Assembly (NCBI GenBank): GCA_023407175.1 | Contig: JAEYMU010000053.1 | Location: 248,001 to 312,000 of the forward strand | Direction of reading: 5' to 3' | DNA from: Bacillota bacterium | Lineage (GTDB): Bacteria; Bacillota_A; Clostridia; Lachnospirales; Lachnospiraceae | Length of the DNA stretch: 64,000 nt | Shown here: piece after piece, positions 8,691 to 17,652 of the stretch | Numbering within the stretch: the first letter of the stretch is position 1 | How the letters are laid out: every line of letters begins with the position of its first letter | Made by a program: the position numbers and the translations under genes | Notes under the pieces: model-generated | Database searches by the model: none | What the model was told of the DNA's origin: nothing | Seen by the model: only the letters and a program-made list of their open reading frames with translations

Positions 8691-9401
8691 TTATCCTTGT
8701 CCGTAATAGGCATCCGGGCCGTGCTTGCGCATATAATGCTTATCCTGCAACTCCTTCGGTGCCTCCGTAATGCTGTTATTTATCATTTTTCCTATGGCCG
8801 CCATCTTTGCTACCTCTTCTACAACAACTGCATTATGGACTGCCTCATGAGCATCCCTGCCCCAGGTAAATACCCCATGGTTTTTACAAAGAACACAGGG
8901 CACTGCCCGGTAAGCCTCTATCATATCTCCCAGAATATTTCTCTTAAAATGTTTGGCAATGAGACGTCCTGTGTTGATTTCATAGCCTTCGTCAATCTCA
9001 TTCTTTGTAAGATTTCTGACACAGGGAATATCGCCGTAGATGTAATCCGCATGCGTGGTTCCATAGCAGGGAATATTCATCCCTGCCTGTGCCCAGCCCG
9101 TTGCCCAGGAGCTGTGGGTATGCACCACTCCGCCGATGGATGGAAATTCCTGATACAGCACCCTATGGGTCGGTGTATCAGAGGAGGGTTTATACTGTCC
9201 TTCTACCACATTGCCTTCAAGGTCCACCACGACCATATCCTCCGGTGACAGACGTTCGTAATCAACTCCAGAGGGCTTAATAACAAACAGACCCTTCTCC
9301 CGGTCAATGCCGCTTACATTCCCCCAGGTAAAGGTAACAAGGCCATGCTTCGGAAGAAGCATATTGGCTTCATATACCTCTTTTTTCAATTGCTCCAGCA
9401 T
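8691..9401 (-). CDS. L-ribulose-5-phosphate 4-epimerase (AraD/UlaF/SgbE family)
   Basis: This 236-residue class II aldolase-fold zinc enzyme interconverts L-ribulose 5-phosphate and D-xylulose 5-phosphate. Visible are [31 protein letters not shown], the metal-binding [19 protein letters not shown], and the third His in [10 protein letters not shown]. It is full length for AraD/UlaF (about 230). The start has GGGAGG six bases upstream. With the UlaE-like 3-epimerase two genes upstream it forms the end of the L-ascorbate/L-xylulose type route into the pentose phosphate pathway. AraD, UlaF and SgbE cannot be separated by sequence alone. Confidence 0.93.
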   Translation of the reverse strand: MLEQLKKEVYEANMLLPKHGLVTFTWGNVSGIDREKGLFVIKPSGVDYERLSPEDMVVVDLEGNVVEGQYKPSSDTPTHRVLYQEFPSIGGVVHTHSSWATGWAQAGMNIPCYGTTHADYIYGDIPCVRNLTKNEIDEGYEINTGRLIAKHFKRNILGDMIEAYRAVPCVLCKNHGVFTWGRDAHEAVHNAVVVEEVAKMAAIGKMINNSITEAPKELQDKHYMRKHGPDAYYGQG

Positions 9402-9415
9402 CCTGTTCCTCCCGT

Positions 9416-10459
9416 TTAGGTGATGGTATACATGGCGATCTCATCAATCTCTCGGTTTGCCGAGATGATAATATCCCTGCCATCCTTCACATAATGATAT
9501 ATATTTGCAGACCCGCAGCCGCTGTCTATGACCGTCGACCGATAGTCCCCTTCTTCCTTATCATAAGAAATAGAGATCAGCTTACTGTCTCCCCTCCGGT
9601 ACCCTACGACGATACTTGGCTTTTTACAAAGCTCTCCGCCGTAGATGGAATGCAGAAACTCCAGCTTCTCCGGGTGTTCATAAACTTTTTTAAATACCTC
9701 ATCCTGCTTTTTATATATGGAAAAGGAGTCTCCGTGAAAGGGGGCAATCACTCCCAGTTCCCTTTCACCGTCCCCGTCCAGATCCAGTAAAACAGCATCG
9801 GAGGCAGGGACCTTCAACAGCTCCTTCACAGTCCAGTGCTCTCCCGCACCGGCCGGGGGAATAAACTGTACAATTCCATTCTCCGAAGAGATCAGGGCGG
9901 TGGGGATCCCCCCTTCCTCCACTCTGTAATAGCCGTGATTCCGGTAAAGACCTTCCTTTATTACCGTAAGCTCAAGCTGGTTATCCTCATTGTAGCCGCT
10001 TAAATCCTCAGGTAAAACAGCGGCATAAACCTTACCGGGAGAGGTCCAGTCCTCTTTATATTGGTGCCCGGATTTTAAAGTGCAGGCAATCAGATAGTTT
10101 ATTCCGTTTCTATGTAGGATATCAAAACGATGAACAAAGGGCAGCCGGACCAGAGTCCTCACCTCCCAAACTCCTTCCACAGGAGTTACAATCACAAGCT
10201 TTGCCTGTATGGAATCGTTGGGGGAATAGAATTTATGAGTGGCCAGAAACTGGCCGTCGGTATCCGGCACCTGCACCATAGTCATTACGCCGCCGGGCTC
10301 CGTAAAAACCGTTTCGATTTCCTTTCCCTGAATATCGAATAAAGCACATCGGTCCATTTTTTCCGAGGCAACCAGGATATACTCTGCACCCTGATACCTT
10401 AGCGGTGCAATGGAGTAGCATTTAGAAATATTTTGCAAGACTTTTTTTTCTATGTTCAT
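9416..10459 (-). CDS. Uncharacterised FG-GAP/VCBS-like (beta-propeller) cytoplasmic protein
   Basis: I do not recognise a named family for this 347-residue protein. It has no signal peptide or membrane segment. Its composition is beta-rich with recurrent blade-like units, and [12 protein letters not shown] resembles the calcium-binding Asp-rich loop of FG-GAP/VCBS repeats. It is sandwiched between the 3-epimerase (overlap of the two frames at 10422-10459) and the 4-epimerase (gap 14 bp), so it must be cotranslated with the pathway enzymes. Possible roles are an isomerase, lactonase or hydrolase of propeller fold, or a sensor. The third-codon ATG has the better AAGGAG spacing and is used here. 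Confidence 0.7.
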   Translation of the reverse strand: MNIEKKVLQNISKCYSIAPLRYQGAEYILVASEKMDRCALFDIQGKEIETVFTEPGGVMTMVQVPDTDGQFLATHKFYSPNDSIQAKLVIVTPVEGVWEVRTLVRLPFVHRFDILHRNGINYLIACTLKSGHQYKEDWTSPGKVYAAVLPEDLSGYNEDNQLELTVIKEGLYRNHGYYRVEEGGIPTALISSENGIVQFIPPAGAGEHWTVKELLKVPASDAVLLDLDGDGERELGVIAPFHGDSFSIYKKQDEVFKKVYEHPEKLEFLHSIYGGELCKKPSIVVGYRRGDSKLISISYDKEEGDYRSTVIDSGCGSANIYHYVKDGRDIIISANREIDEIAMYTIT

Positions 10460-11312
10460 CCTCATTCTCCTTATCCTGCTGATCTAATATTGCCGTTAAG
10501 AGCTTACTTACCTTGGACAGCTCTTCCTCCCAGTTATCATTGCCCACATACCAGAATTCCGCCACATATCTTCGTATGCCCAGCTTCCAGGCTGTTTCTA
10601 TGGCTTCTTCAAAGTTCACATGGCCCAAGCCGTAGGGAATTTCTCTGAATTTTCCGGGTGCGGTTTCCTTCAGGTGCATGGCAAGCACATGACCCTTTCC
10701 TTTTTTTAAGTCCTCCAGTACATCCTTGCCATATACCTTGGCCGCATTGGTAATATTTCCGATATCCGGATATACCGCAAGATAATCCGAAGCCGCCAAT
10801 TCCACATATTTCATGGCCTTCTCCACCGTATTCATGAATTCGGTTTCCATGGTTTCAAAGCCCATGAGTATACTTTTTCTTGCCGCCAGCTCAACGGCTC
10901 TTAGAAGATTTTTCTCGAACATCTGCCTGGTATCGCTGCCGGATTCTTCGTAATATACATCGTATCCCGCCAGCATGATAATCCGTATCCCCAGATCGTC
11001 TGCCAGATCAATGGCCTTTTCAATAATCTCCAGCCCCCGGTTTCTTATTGCCTCATCCCTGCTGCCAAGGGGATATTTGCGATGCCCGCTTAAGCACATG
11101 GTCCGTATGGGAATTCCTGTTTCATACACCGCATGAAGGATATCCAGCTTTTCTTCGGAACTCCAGTCCAAACGGCTTAGCTTTTCTTCCGTCTCATCGA
11201 TACTGATCTCCAAGAAATCATACCCCGCTTTTTTTGCACTGAGCAGCTTTTCTCTGATATCCAGCTCATTCGGCATGGATTTCTCGTAAAGTCCTAACGT
11301 ATATGCCTTCAT
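10422..11312 (-). CDS. ulaE: L-ribulose/L-xylulose-5-phosphate 3-epimerase (UlaE/SgbU family)
   Basis: This 296-residue xylose-isomerase-like TIM barrel contains LGLYEKSMPNEL, FLEISIDET, MCLSGHRKYPLGS, IIMLAGYDVYYE, MGFETMETEF, DIGNI, MHLKETAPGKFREIPYG, GHVNF and AEFWY, the conserved strand ends and metal ligands of UlaE. The Escherichia coli enzyme converts L-xylulose 5-phosphate to L-ribulose 5-phosphate in ascorbate use. It lies just after the UlaG-like lactonase. Its C-terminus runs into the start of the next gene. Confidence in the family is high; the natural substrate depends on the unknown imported compound. Confidence 0.92.
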   Translation of the reverse strand: MKAYTLGLYEKSMPNELDIREKLLSAKKAGYDFLEISIDETEEKLSRLDWSSEEKLDILHAVYETGIPIRTMCLSGHRKYPLGSRDEAIRNRGLEIIEKAIDLADDLGIRIIMLAGYDVYYEESGSDTRQMFEKNLLRAVELAARKSILMGFETMETEFMNTVEKAMKYVELAASDYLAVYPDIGNITNAAKVYGKDVLEDLKKGKGHVLAMHLKETAPGKFREIPYGLGHVNFEEAIETAWKLGIRRYVAEFWYVGNDNWEEELSKVSKLLTAILDQQDKENEDEHRKKSLAKYF

Positions 11313-11324
11313 ACCTGCCTCTCC

Positions 11325-12383
11325 CTATAATATGGAACGGAAGGGTACATTCGGTTCGTCGGTAAAGCAATCCTCAAAGCCTCTCCTGTAGTGGTACTGA
11401 AGCTTATCCTTATCCTCCGGCCATACATATTTGCCGCCCACATCCCAGATAAAGGGATGGAACTGATATTGCAGAAGCTCCTTTTTATAATGATACAGGA
11501 GCATGATTTCCGACGGGTCTGCCTTAAAATTAGTCCACACATCATAATGAAAAGGAATTACCACCTTGCACCTAAGGGCTTCCGCCATTCTAAGGATATC
11601 CACAGAGGTCATTTTATCCTGGTTGCCCACGGGGTTTTCACCGTAGGAGCCAAGGGCGACATCGATCTCATAATCCTTTCCATGCTTGGCAAAATAAGTA
11701 CTGTAGTGGGAATCTCCTGAATGGTATATGCTTCCCGCAGGAGTCTTAATAATATAATTTACAGCCTTCTCGTCCATATCTGTGGGGCAGATGCCTCTGA
11801 TATCCTGGCTCGCAGTTACCAGACAGGTCCTGTCAAAGGAATCCACCACATGAATTTCTACATCCTTCACCCGAAGAACATCTCCCGGCTTAACCACCCT
11901 GCATCTGGACTCCGGAACGCCGTAGCTTAACCAGGTATCCACGCTCTTCTGCGGCCCGATAAAGGGAATTTCCTCCGCGCAGTTTTGCATCACCGCTGCT
12001 GCAAAAAACTGGTCGATATGGTCGTTATGAAAATGTGTAGAAAGTACGGCATCCACGGTTTTCACAGCAAAGGGATCATAAACAATCGGGGCTGCCCGCA
12101 GATTGGGCTGGGTGGCACGTCCTCCGGTCATATTCCTCATCTGGTGAAAGGGGTCCATTTCCTTTACCTTCTGCGTTCTCTTTCCGTTTCCGAACCACAG
12201 GTCAATTGCAATATTCGTATTATTCTCTGTCTTTACCCAAAGACCGGTGCAGCCAATCCACCACATGGCAAAGGTATTCGGCTTTACCTCCTCAGCGTCT
12301 ATTTCTTCATTCAGCCAGGTTCCCCATTCGGGAAACGCTCCTAAAATCCATTTTTCTCTGGTCAGTTCTGTTATCTTGCTCAT
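11325..12383 (-). CDS. ulaG: L-ascorbate-6-phosphate lactonase-like metallo-hydrolase (UlaG)
   Basis: This 352-residue metallo-beta-lactamase-fold protein is the same size as Escherichia coli UlaG (354). Motifs are [12 protein letters not shown], the metal ligand motif [34 protein letters not shown], and [13 protein letters not shown]. UlaG opens L-ascorbate 6-phosphate to 3-keto-L-gulonate 6-phosphate in the cytoplasm. The ATG at 12383 has GGAGG seven bases upstream. No UlaD decarboxylase and no ascorbate PTS is present in the window, so either they lie elsewhere or this enzyme acts on another lactone delivered by the ABC importer. Confidence 0.92.
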   Translation of the reverse strand: MSKITELTREKWILGAFPEWGTWLNEEIDAEEVKPNTFAMWWIGCTGLWVKTENNTNIAIDLWFGNGKRTQKVKEMDPFHQMRNMTGGRATQPNLRAAPIVYDPFAVKTVDAVLSTHFHNDHIDQFFAAAVMQNCAEEIPFIGPQKSVDTWLSYGVPESRCRVVKPGDVLRVKDVEIHVVDSFDRTCLVTASQDIRGICPTDMDEKAVNYIIKTPAGSIYHSGDSHYSTYFAKHGKDYEIDVALGSYGENPVGNQDKMTSVDILRMAEALRCKVVIPFHYDVWTNFKADPSEIMLLYHYKKELLQYQFHPFIWDVGGKYVWPEDKDKLQYHYRRGFEDCFTDEPNVPFRSIL

Positions 12384-12433
12384 ATTCAATCCTCCATTTT
12401 TCCCTGTCCTATGTCATAATTACGGTGTCTGCC

Positions 12434-14143
12434 CTAAAACCCTGCATTCCACAGTCCGCAGAAGGGGTCCACAGGGCTCACACCCTTGAACTGGCTTCTG
12501 CCTGTAATTTTTTCAATGATCGCATCAATTACATAGCTGCTTGGGGTATATCCGTTGATATAGGTCTTGATTTTCGGTGCATCAAAAAGCATGTACGGAT
12601 TATCCACCGAGATGAACAATGTGGGAATTTCATTGATATATCTTGGCGTATTGCAGCCGCCGGGACCGGTCCAGGTAATTCTGGATACATTGTCGCTTCC
12701 CGAGGTTTTGACGCTGCAGTAATAAATGATCAGATCAAACCGGTCCGTCATACTCTTGATGCTGCCAATGGGCAGCAAATCCTTTCGGTCGGCGTCAAAA
12801 ACTGTTATTTCGAAGCCTTCCTTCTCCAGTTCCTGCTTAAAATACAGAGCCGTATCCTTGATCGGATCATGATAGCCGCCCTTATCCCCCAGGACGTGCA
12901 GCAGAACTCTTTTATATTCCTTAGGATTTACCGGCAGTAAATTCTGTGTGTCCTTCACCAGGGTAACGGACCGGTCTGCCAGCTCCCTTGCCAGCCTTCT
13001 GTTGGTATCATCCCGAAAGACTTCCATTGCCTCTTCTCCCGGAAGAAGCGTTCCCTCCTTCATTTTCTTATGAAGCTTTAAATGAGCCTTCAGGGCTAAA
13101 ATTCTCTGTACTGCTTCATCCAGGCGTTCCGGACTGATCCTTTTGTCCTTCACCGCCTCCCTGATAAAGCCAAAATCCTCCTCCATATCAAGGGTAAAAA
13201 GTATGATGTCACAGCCGCTTACAACCGCAAGGGGCAGAGCATCCTTTCTCGCCATGGCCTGCATAAAGCCGGTCATGGTTGTTGCATCTGTCACAACAAG
13301 ACCATTGAAGCCCAATTTCTCTCTTAAAAGCGTATGGGTCAGTTCATAAGCCAGGGATGCAGGAAGAATATCCTCCTCCTTCACCTGGGGGCACAGCTTC
13401 CTTGAATAGGCGGGCAGCATAATGTGGGCTGACATTACCGTCTCCGCCCCATCCTCAATCAGCTCCCGGTATATCCTGCCGTAGGTAGCATCCCATTCCT
13501 CCATGGAACAATCATTGATGGAGGTTACCATATGCTGGTCTCTTTCATCCCTGCCGTCTCCCGGCCAGTGCTTTAAGCATGCTGCCATGCCGCAATCCTG
13601 ATGCCCCTTCACAAAGGCCTTTGACAGCTCAAGCACCTTCTCCGGGTCCGAGCCAAAGACACGGGTATTGGTTATGGGATTATGAAAATCCGTATCAATA
13701 TCCAGGATCGGTCCGAAGTTCCAGTTCGCACCAAGGGCCGCCGCCTCAGACGCACAAACCCGCCCCAGCTCATAGGCCCACCTGACATCATTGCCGGCAG
13801 CCGCCTGCAGCTGTGTACCAAACAGTGTTCCCTCCGTACAGATGCCGTCTGCTCCCCGTTCCAGGTTGGAAGCAAATAAAAGGGGAATATCCGAGGCAGC
13901 CTGAAGCTTCTTAAAATTATCCTTTACCTGCTGTGCCGGGAATACATCTGTCATATAGCTGCCCGGCTTTAATCCCAGGACATTCATCTGCTCCAGAATT
14001 TCCTCCACCGGTTTTCCTTTGATCAATATGCAAAACAGATGGCCTATTTTTTCTTCCAGAGTCATACCGGCCAGGGTCGTCTTCACCCAGTCGATATCCT
14101 CCTCCTCCAAATAAAAGGGGTTCCCCCTAAAATCAATGCTCAA
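12434..14143 (-). CDS. GH3 glycoside hydrolase or phosphorylase, NagZ-like clade
   Basis: This 569-residue intracellular GH3 protein has the NagZ-type signature KHWPGDGRDERDQH, including the D-x-H dyad that serves as acid/base in the beta-N-acetylhexosaminidase clade, and the nucleophile motif VVTDATTMTGF. A C-terminal alpha/beta sandwich (RVLLHVLGDKGGYHDP onward) follows the barrel. No signal peptide is present, so the substrate is imported. I place the start at a TTG (14143), eight bases after GGAAAGGAG. Some GH3 enzymes of this clade are phosphorolytic; the beta-phosphoglucomutase in the operon makes that worth testing, but it is inference. Confidence 0.85.
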   Translation of the reverse strand: MSIDFRGNPFYLEEEDIDWVKTTLAGMTLEEKIGHLFCILIKGKPVEEILEQMNVLGLKPGSYMTDVFPAQQVKDNFKKLQAASDIPLLFASNLERGADGICTEGTLFGTQLQAAAGNDVRWAYELGRVCASEAAALGANWNFGPILDIDTDFHNPITNTRVFGSDPEKVLELSKAFVKGHQDCGMAACLKHWPGDGRDERDQHMVTSINDCSMEEWDATYGRIYRELIEDGAETVMSAHIMLPAYSRKLCPQVKEEDILPASLAYELTHTLLREKLGFNGLVVTDATTMTGFMQAMARKDALPLAVVSGCDIILFTLDMEEDFGFIREAVKDKRISPERLDEAVQRILALKAHLKLHKKMKEGTLLPGEEAMEVFRDDTNRRLARELADRSVTLVKDTQNLLPVNPKEYKRVLLHVLGDKGGYHDPIKDTALYFKQELEKEGFEITVFDADRKDLLPIGSIKSMTDRFDLIIYYCSVKTSGSDNVSRITWTGPGGCNTPRYINEIPTLFISVDNPYMLFDAPKIKTYINGYTPSSYVIDAIIEKITGRSQFKGVSPVDPFCGLWNAGF

Positions 14144-14205
14144 AATAATTACTCCTTTCCATGCCGGCAATCTGCATTTCGAATTATGCCGTTCAATAAT
14201 TCACC

Positions 14206-15042
14206 TTAGCCCTTTACGCCGGAGGAGACCACACTCTGCTCAAAGAAACGCTGGAATGCCAAAAATACGATTAAGATCGGTATAATCGAAATCACCGAAG
14301 CCGCCATAATCGGCCCGTATTCCGCCATATTCTCCGTAATCATATTTCTTAGTCCCAATTGAATGGTATAAAGTCTTGAGGAATTTATATAAATCAGGGG
14401 AGGCAGGAAATCATTCCACACCTGCACCGAGGTGAGTATGATCAGGGTTCCTATCACCGATTTGGAAAGCGGCATAATAATTTTTGAATAAATACCAAAA
14501 TTATTAAGCCCGTCAATGATTGCCGCCTCACTTAGCTCCTTGGGTATCCCGTCAAAAAACTGCTTCATCAGAAATACTCCCATTGGATTAAATGCCTGAA
14601 TTAAAATCAAAGCCAAATGTGTATCTGTAAGATCAAACATCTTAATAATGGAAAATTGGGGAATCATCACCACCTGGTAGGGCACCATCAGGGTTGCCAG
14701 ATAAACCAGAAAGAGCTTGTTCCTCTCCGGAAATTCCAGCTTGCTGAAGGCATAACCGGCCAAGCTGCAGGTGATCAGCTGCAATATCGATATAATTACC
14801 GTCAGCTTTAAGGTATTAAAAAACAGCAAGGGATAATCGGCCTTATTCCAAATGTAGATATAATTCTCTATGTTCAGCGTCTTTGGAATCCATTCAATCG
14901 GATAATTGAACACCTCCAGACTGTCCTTAAAGGATGAAGAAAGCATCCAAAGAAAGGGAATCACCATAGTTATGGACGATAAAATAACAATCCCATATTT
15001 TAAAATTTTCAGAGTAGTACCTGTAATTTTACGTTTATTCAC
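14206..15042 (-). CDS. ABC sugar permease, MalG-type (CUT1)
   Basis: This 278-residue inner-membrane permease has six hydrophobic segments and the EAA loop ELSEAAIIDGLNNFGIYSKIIMPLSK, the contact for the ATPase. It pairs with the MalF-type permease and lipoprotein encoded upstream in the operon. Translation begins at GTG (15042) with AAAGGAG seven bases upstream. There is no ATPase gene in the locus; CUT1 importers of Bacillota often share an MsmX-type ATPase encoded elsewhere. Confidence 0.93.
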   Translation of the reverse strand: MNKRKITGTTLKILKYGIVILSSITMVIPFLWMLSSSFKDSLEVFNYPIEWIPKTLNIENYIYIWNKADYPLLFFNTLKLTVIISILQLITCSLAGYAFSKLEFPERNKLFLVYLATLMVPYQVVMIPQFSIIKMFDLTDTHLALILIQAFNPMGVFLMKQFFDGIPKELSEAAIIDGLNNFGIYSKIIMPLSKSVIGTLIILTSVQVWNDFLPPLIYINSSRLYTIQLGLRNMITENMAEYGPIMAASVISIIPILIVFLAFQRFFEQSVVSSGVKG

Positions 15043-15058
15043 TGTAATACTCTCCTTT

Positions 15059-15955
15059 CTAGTCCTTCTTCTGGCCCTTGAACTGAACCAATGTTACAAT
15101 CAGTATGCACAGGAACAAAACCATAGCCTCCGCTGATGCATAACCGAATTTGTAGTTTTCGAAGCCTTCCTTGTAAATCTGCAATACCAATACGGAGGTC
15201 GCTCTTCCCGGCCCGCCTTTTGTCATTACATAGATGGGTGTAAATACCTGGAAGGATGCAATGATACACATAATGGAGATATAAAAGGTTACCGGCCGAA
15301 GCTGGGGAACGGTAACATACCAAAATCTCTTTAAGGAATTGGCTCCATCCACCTTAGCTGCCTCATACAAAGCGGTATCAATACTCTTTAAGCCCGCCAG
15401 ATAGATTATCATATAGTAGCCGATTCCCTTCCAGATAATCATGATCATGATTGCGGGGAGCGCCCAGGTCTTATGTGACAGCCAGGCCGGTACATCGGTA
15501 AAACCGATTGCCTTCAGGGTTTCGTTCAGGGGACCGCTTTTCGCATATAAGAACTGCCATACCACTGAGATTGCTACAATGGATGAAATATGAGGAAAAA
15601 AATGAGCAGCCCTGATTGCCGAGGAGAACCTGATTCCGTTATCTATCACAAATGCCATAACCAGTGAAATAGCTATAATGAAGGGAACGGTACCGACAGT
15701 ATAGATAACGGTATTAAGAAAAGAAATTTTAAAATTCGTGTCTTTCAACAAAGACAAGTAATTGCTCAGACCCACAAATGCCGCCGGACTTGATCCGTCC
15801 CATTTTGTAAAGCTGAGACCACATGCCCAGATTACCGGTATTAATGTAAATATTAAAAATCCAATGATATTGGGAAGCAGAAAGAAAAATGCTGTTCTTC
15901 TGTTTCTGTTAATAATCACATGACTGGTTCGGATCTTTGTTTTTGTCTTCGCCAT
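15059..15955 (-). CDS. ABC sugar permease, MalF/UgpA-type (CUT1)
   Basis: This 298-residue membrane protein has six transmembrane segments, beginning with a basic N-terminus then AFFFLLPNIIGFLIFTLIPV. The EAA motif is LYEAAKVDGANSLKRFWYVTVPQLRP. The start ATG at 15955 follows GGAGG; a longer open frame upstream lacks a ribosome site. It is the second gene of the operon after the binding lipoprotein and 16 bp before the partner permease. Confidence 0.93.
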   Translation of the reverse strand: MAKTKTKIRTSHVIINRNRRTAFFFLLPNIIGFLIFTLIPVIWACGLSFTKWDGSSPAAFVGLSNYLSLLKDTNFKISFLNTVIYTVGTVPFIIAISLVMAFVIDNGIRFSSAIRAAHFFPHISSIVAISVVWQFLYAKSGPLNETLKAIGFTDVPAWLSHKTWALPAIMIMIIWKGIGYYMIIYLAGLKSIDTALYEAAKVDGANSLKRFWYVTVPQLRPVTFYISIMCIIASFQVFTPIYVMTKGGPGRATSVLVLQIYKEGFENYKFGYASAEAMVLFLCILIVTLVQFKGQKKD

Positions 15956-16024
15956 AAATTCCTCCAAAGGGCCGGCCGGCTGCATATGCAGCACAACCGG
16001 CTTAAAATCATATTTTTATCTGAT

Positions 16025-17341
16025 CTATTGTGATACCGACGCTAACGCTTCTTCACGGCGGGTATTACAATTTTCAGCCATTTGCTCCACCGTCTGATTA
16101 CCGGTAAGCACCAGCTCCAGCTCTTCATTGATTACGTTGGAGACAGCACCAAGTCCGACATTGGCCTCACCCAAGCCGTAAGTTGTATTATTCGTCAAGG
16201 CTTCCATAGAAGTCTCGTCAATACCTGTACTGTCTTTAAAGATTTGCATGATATCCTCTGATTGATATCCGGGAACAAGCATGGACTGGGCAACAATCTT
16301 CGCACCCTCTTCACCGCACAGGAAAGAAAGCAGTTCCCAGGCCGCGTCAAGCTTCTTTGTCTTCGGATTAATCAAAACAGGTGTCGAAGTTGCAAAGCCC
16401 TTCTTGTCAGTACCTTCCCAGTATGGTGATTTTACAACACCGTATTCGAAGGACAGATCCTGGGCCTCAAGCATCTGGGTAAACCAGGAGCCATTGTACA
16501 GCATACCCCATTTTCCCTGATAGAAGTAGGTTTGATCCTTTGACATGGAAACTGACTCGGAATAATCCTCCCAGCTGCCATCCTTCATCGCATCAACCAC
16601 CTTCTGGGTAGCCGGGATAAGCTCGGTAAAGTCACTGGTATTAATATCAAAGCCATCTACACTGCCTACAATACATGGAACAATAAAGCCCGGCTTGGGA
16701 AAGAAGGCAGCACCATATACATCATCCCCCGACAGCTGCTTTCCTATCTCAAAGAATTCTTCCCAGGTCATATCATTATCCGGGTAAGTCACTCCAGCCT
16801 CGTCAAAAATATTTTTATTGTAATAAATCACCCAGTCATTCGTTCTGAAGGGCAATGCATACAGTGTATCATCAATAGAATAATGCTGGGACAGTACAGT
16901 TCCGTAGGCTGATGCATCAAAACCCTTCTCTTCAATCAGGGAATCCAGATCAAGAGCATAACCCTTCTGAACCAGGGTAGGAAAGCTTGTATTGGATTTT
17001 GCAAAATACACATCTACATCATCACCGGAGGCCAGCATGGTTGTAATCTTGGTCTCATAGTCTGCAGCCGAAGCATTGATTACTTCCACCTTTATATTTG
17101 GATATTTTGCATTAAAGGCCTCCAAAATTGCAGGATATACGGAGCCTTCCGCATCATAATCCCACAGTGCCAGCTTTAGAGTCACCTCTTCTTCTGAAGT
17201 ATTCTCTGAAACCGCCGGAGTTGTTTCTGCTGCCGGAGTTGTCCCCGCGCTGTCTGAATTACTTTTCCCACTGCATCCGGTCAGAGCCGTCATCATCATA
17301 ACCGTTGCTAACAATACACTTAATAATTTTCTTTTTTTCAT
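16025..17341 (-). CDS. Sugar ABC transporter substrate-binding lipoprotein (CUT1)
   Basis: This 438-residue protein has a lipoprotein signal peptide (MKKRKLLSVLLATVMMM then lipobox LTGC at about residues 20-23), a Ser/Thr/Glu-rich linker, and a family 1 extracellular solute-binding domain (YPAILEAFNAKYPNIKVEVI; DVYFAKSN; YALPFRTNDWVIYYNKN). After lipidation it is held outside the membrane and feeds the two permeases. It is the first gene of the nine-gene catabolic operon, with GAAAGGAG before the ATG and a consensus promoter 90 bp upstream. The ligand cannot be read from sequence. Confidence 0.94.
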   Translation of the reverse strand: MKKRKLLSVLLATVMMMTALTGCSGKSNSDSAGTTPAAETTPAVSENTSEEEVTLKLALWDYDAEGSVYPAILEAFNAKYPNIKVEVINASAADYETKITTMLASGDDVDVYFAKSNTSFPTLVQKGYALDLDSLIEEKGFDASAYGTVLSQHYSIDDTLYALPFRTNDWVIYYNKNIFDEAGVTYPDNDMTWEEFFEIGKQLSGDDVYGAAFFPKPGFIVPCIVGSVDGFDINTSDFTELIPATQKVVDAMKDGSWEDYSESVSMSKDQTYFYQGKWGMLYNGSWFTQMLEAQDLSFEYGVVKSPYWEGTDKKGFATSTPVLINPKTKKLDAAWELLSFLCGEEGAKIVAQSMLVPGYQSEDIMQIFKDSTGIDETSMEALTNNTTYGLGEANVGLGAVSNVINEELELVLTGNQTVEQMAENCNTRREEALASVSQ

Positions 17342-17368
17342 AACCTTTCTCCTTTCTTAATATCGATC

Positions 17369-17417
17369 ATAAAACCATTTAAATGTTCGTTTTATATGTA
17401 TGTTTATCGGTTTTTAT
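17369..17417. promoter_or_regulatory. Cluster of ATAAAACCGAT-like operator repeats, importer side
   Basis: Three related elements occur between the importer promoter and its gene: ATAAAACCAT on plus (17369-17378), and on minus ATAAAACGAAC (17385-17395) and ATAAAAACCGAT (17406-17417). The last lies just downstream of the predicted start of transcription. They resemble the direct repeats bound by DeoR-family repressors and recur on the kinase side at 17606-17633. Confidence 0.5.
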
Positions 17418-17431
17418 GACCTTACGAACTT

Positions 17432-17460
17432 ATTATATGATTTAACGGATTATTTGTCAA
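17432..17460 (-). promoter_or_regulatory. Consensus sigma-A promoter of the importer/catabolic operon
   Basis: On the minus strand TTGACA (17455-17460) and TATAAT (17432-17437) are both perfect and 17 bases apart. Transcription should start near 17425, giving a leader of about 85 bases. The intergenic region 17342-17652 (311 bp, very AT-rich) holds this promoter, the divergent kinase promoter and the shared repeats. A promoter this strong suggests control by repression. Confidence 0.85.
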
Positions 17461-17570
17461 TACTGTTTTATTATTCAATCAAATATTTTATTTTATTATG
17501 CTTTTTATACTAATAATTACGTATTTCTTTATATTTTCTTTCTTTTTCCAGTGAAATACCATAATATTAA

Positions 17571-17599
17571 TTGATTTTTTATATTGTTTTTGATATACT
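17571..17599 (+). promoter_or_regulatory. Sigma-A promoter of the FGGY kinase gene
   Basis: TTGATT (17571-17576) and TATACT (17594-17599) are separated by 17 bases. Transcription would start near 17606, directly on the repeat cluster. Confidence 0.75.
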
Positions 17600-17605
17600 A
17601 AATTT

Positions 17606-17633
17606 ATAAAACCGATTAAATCGATTATAAAAC
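17606..17633. promoter_or_regulatory. ATAAAACCGAT-like operator repeats, kinase side
   Basis: ATAAAACCGAT (17606-17616) is followed by a repeated CGATTA (17613-17618 and 17622-17627) and ATAAAAC (17627-17633). The motif matches the copy at 17406-17417 near the opposing promoter, suggesting joint control by one regulator, most likely the DeoR protein encoded at 19301. Confidence 0.5.
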
Positions 17634-17652
17634 AATTATATAAGGAGTTTTT

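Noticed and set aside
12206..12940. Plus-strand open frame of 244 codons across the ulaG/GH3 junction
   Set aside because: It crosses two convincing minus-strand genes and their intergenic ribosome site; the protein has no recognisable motif.
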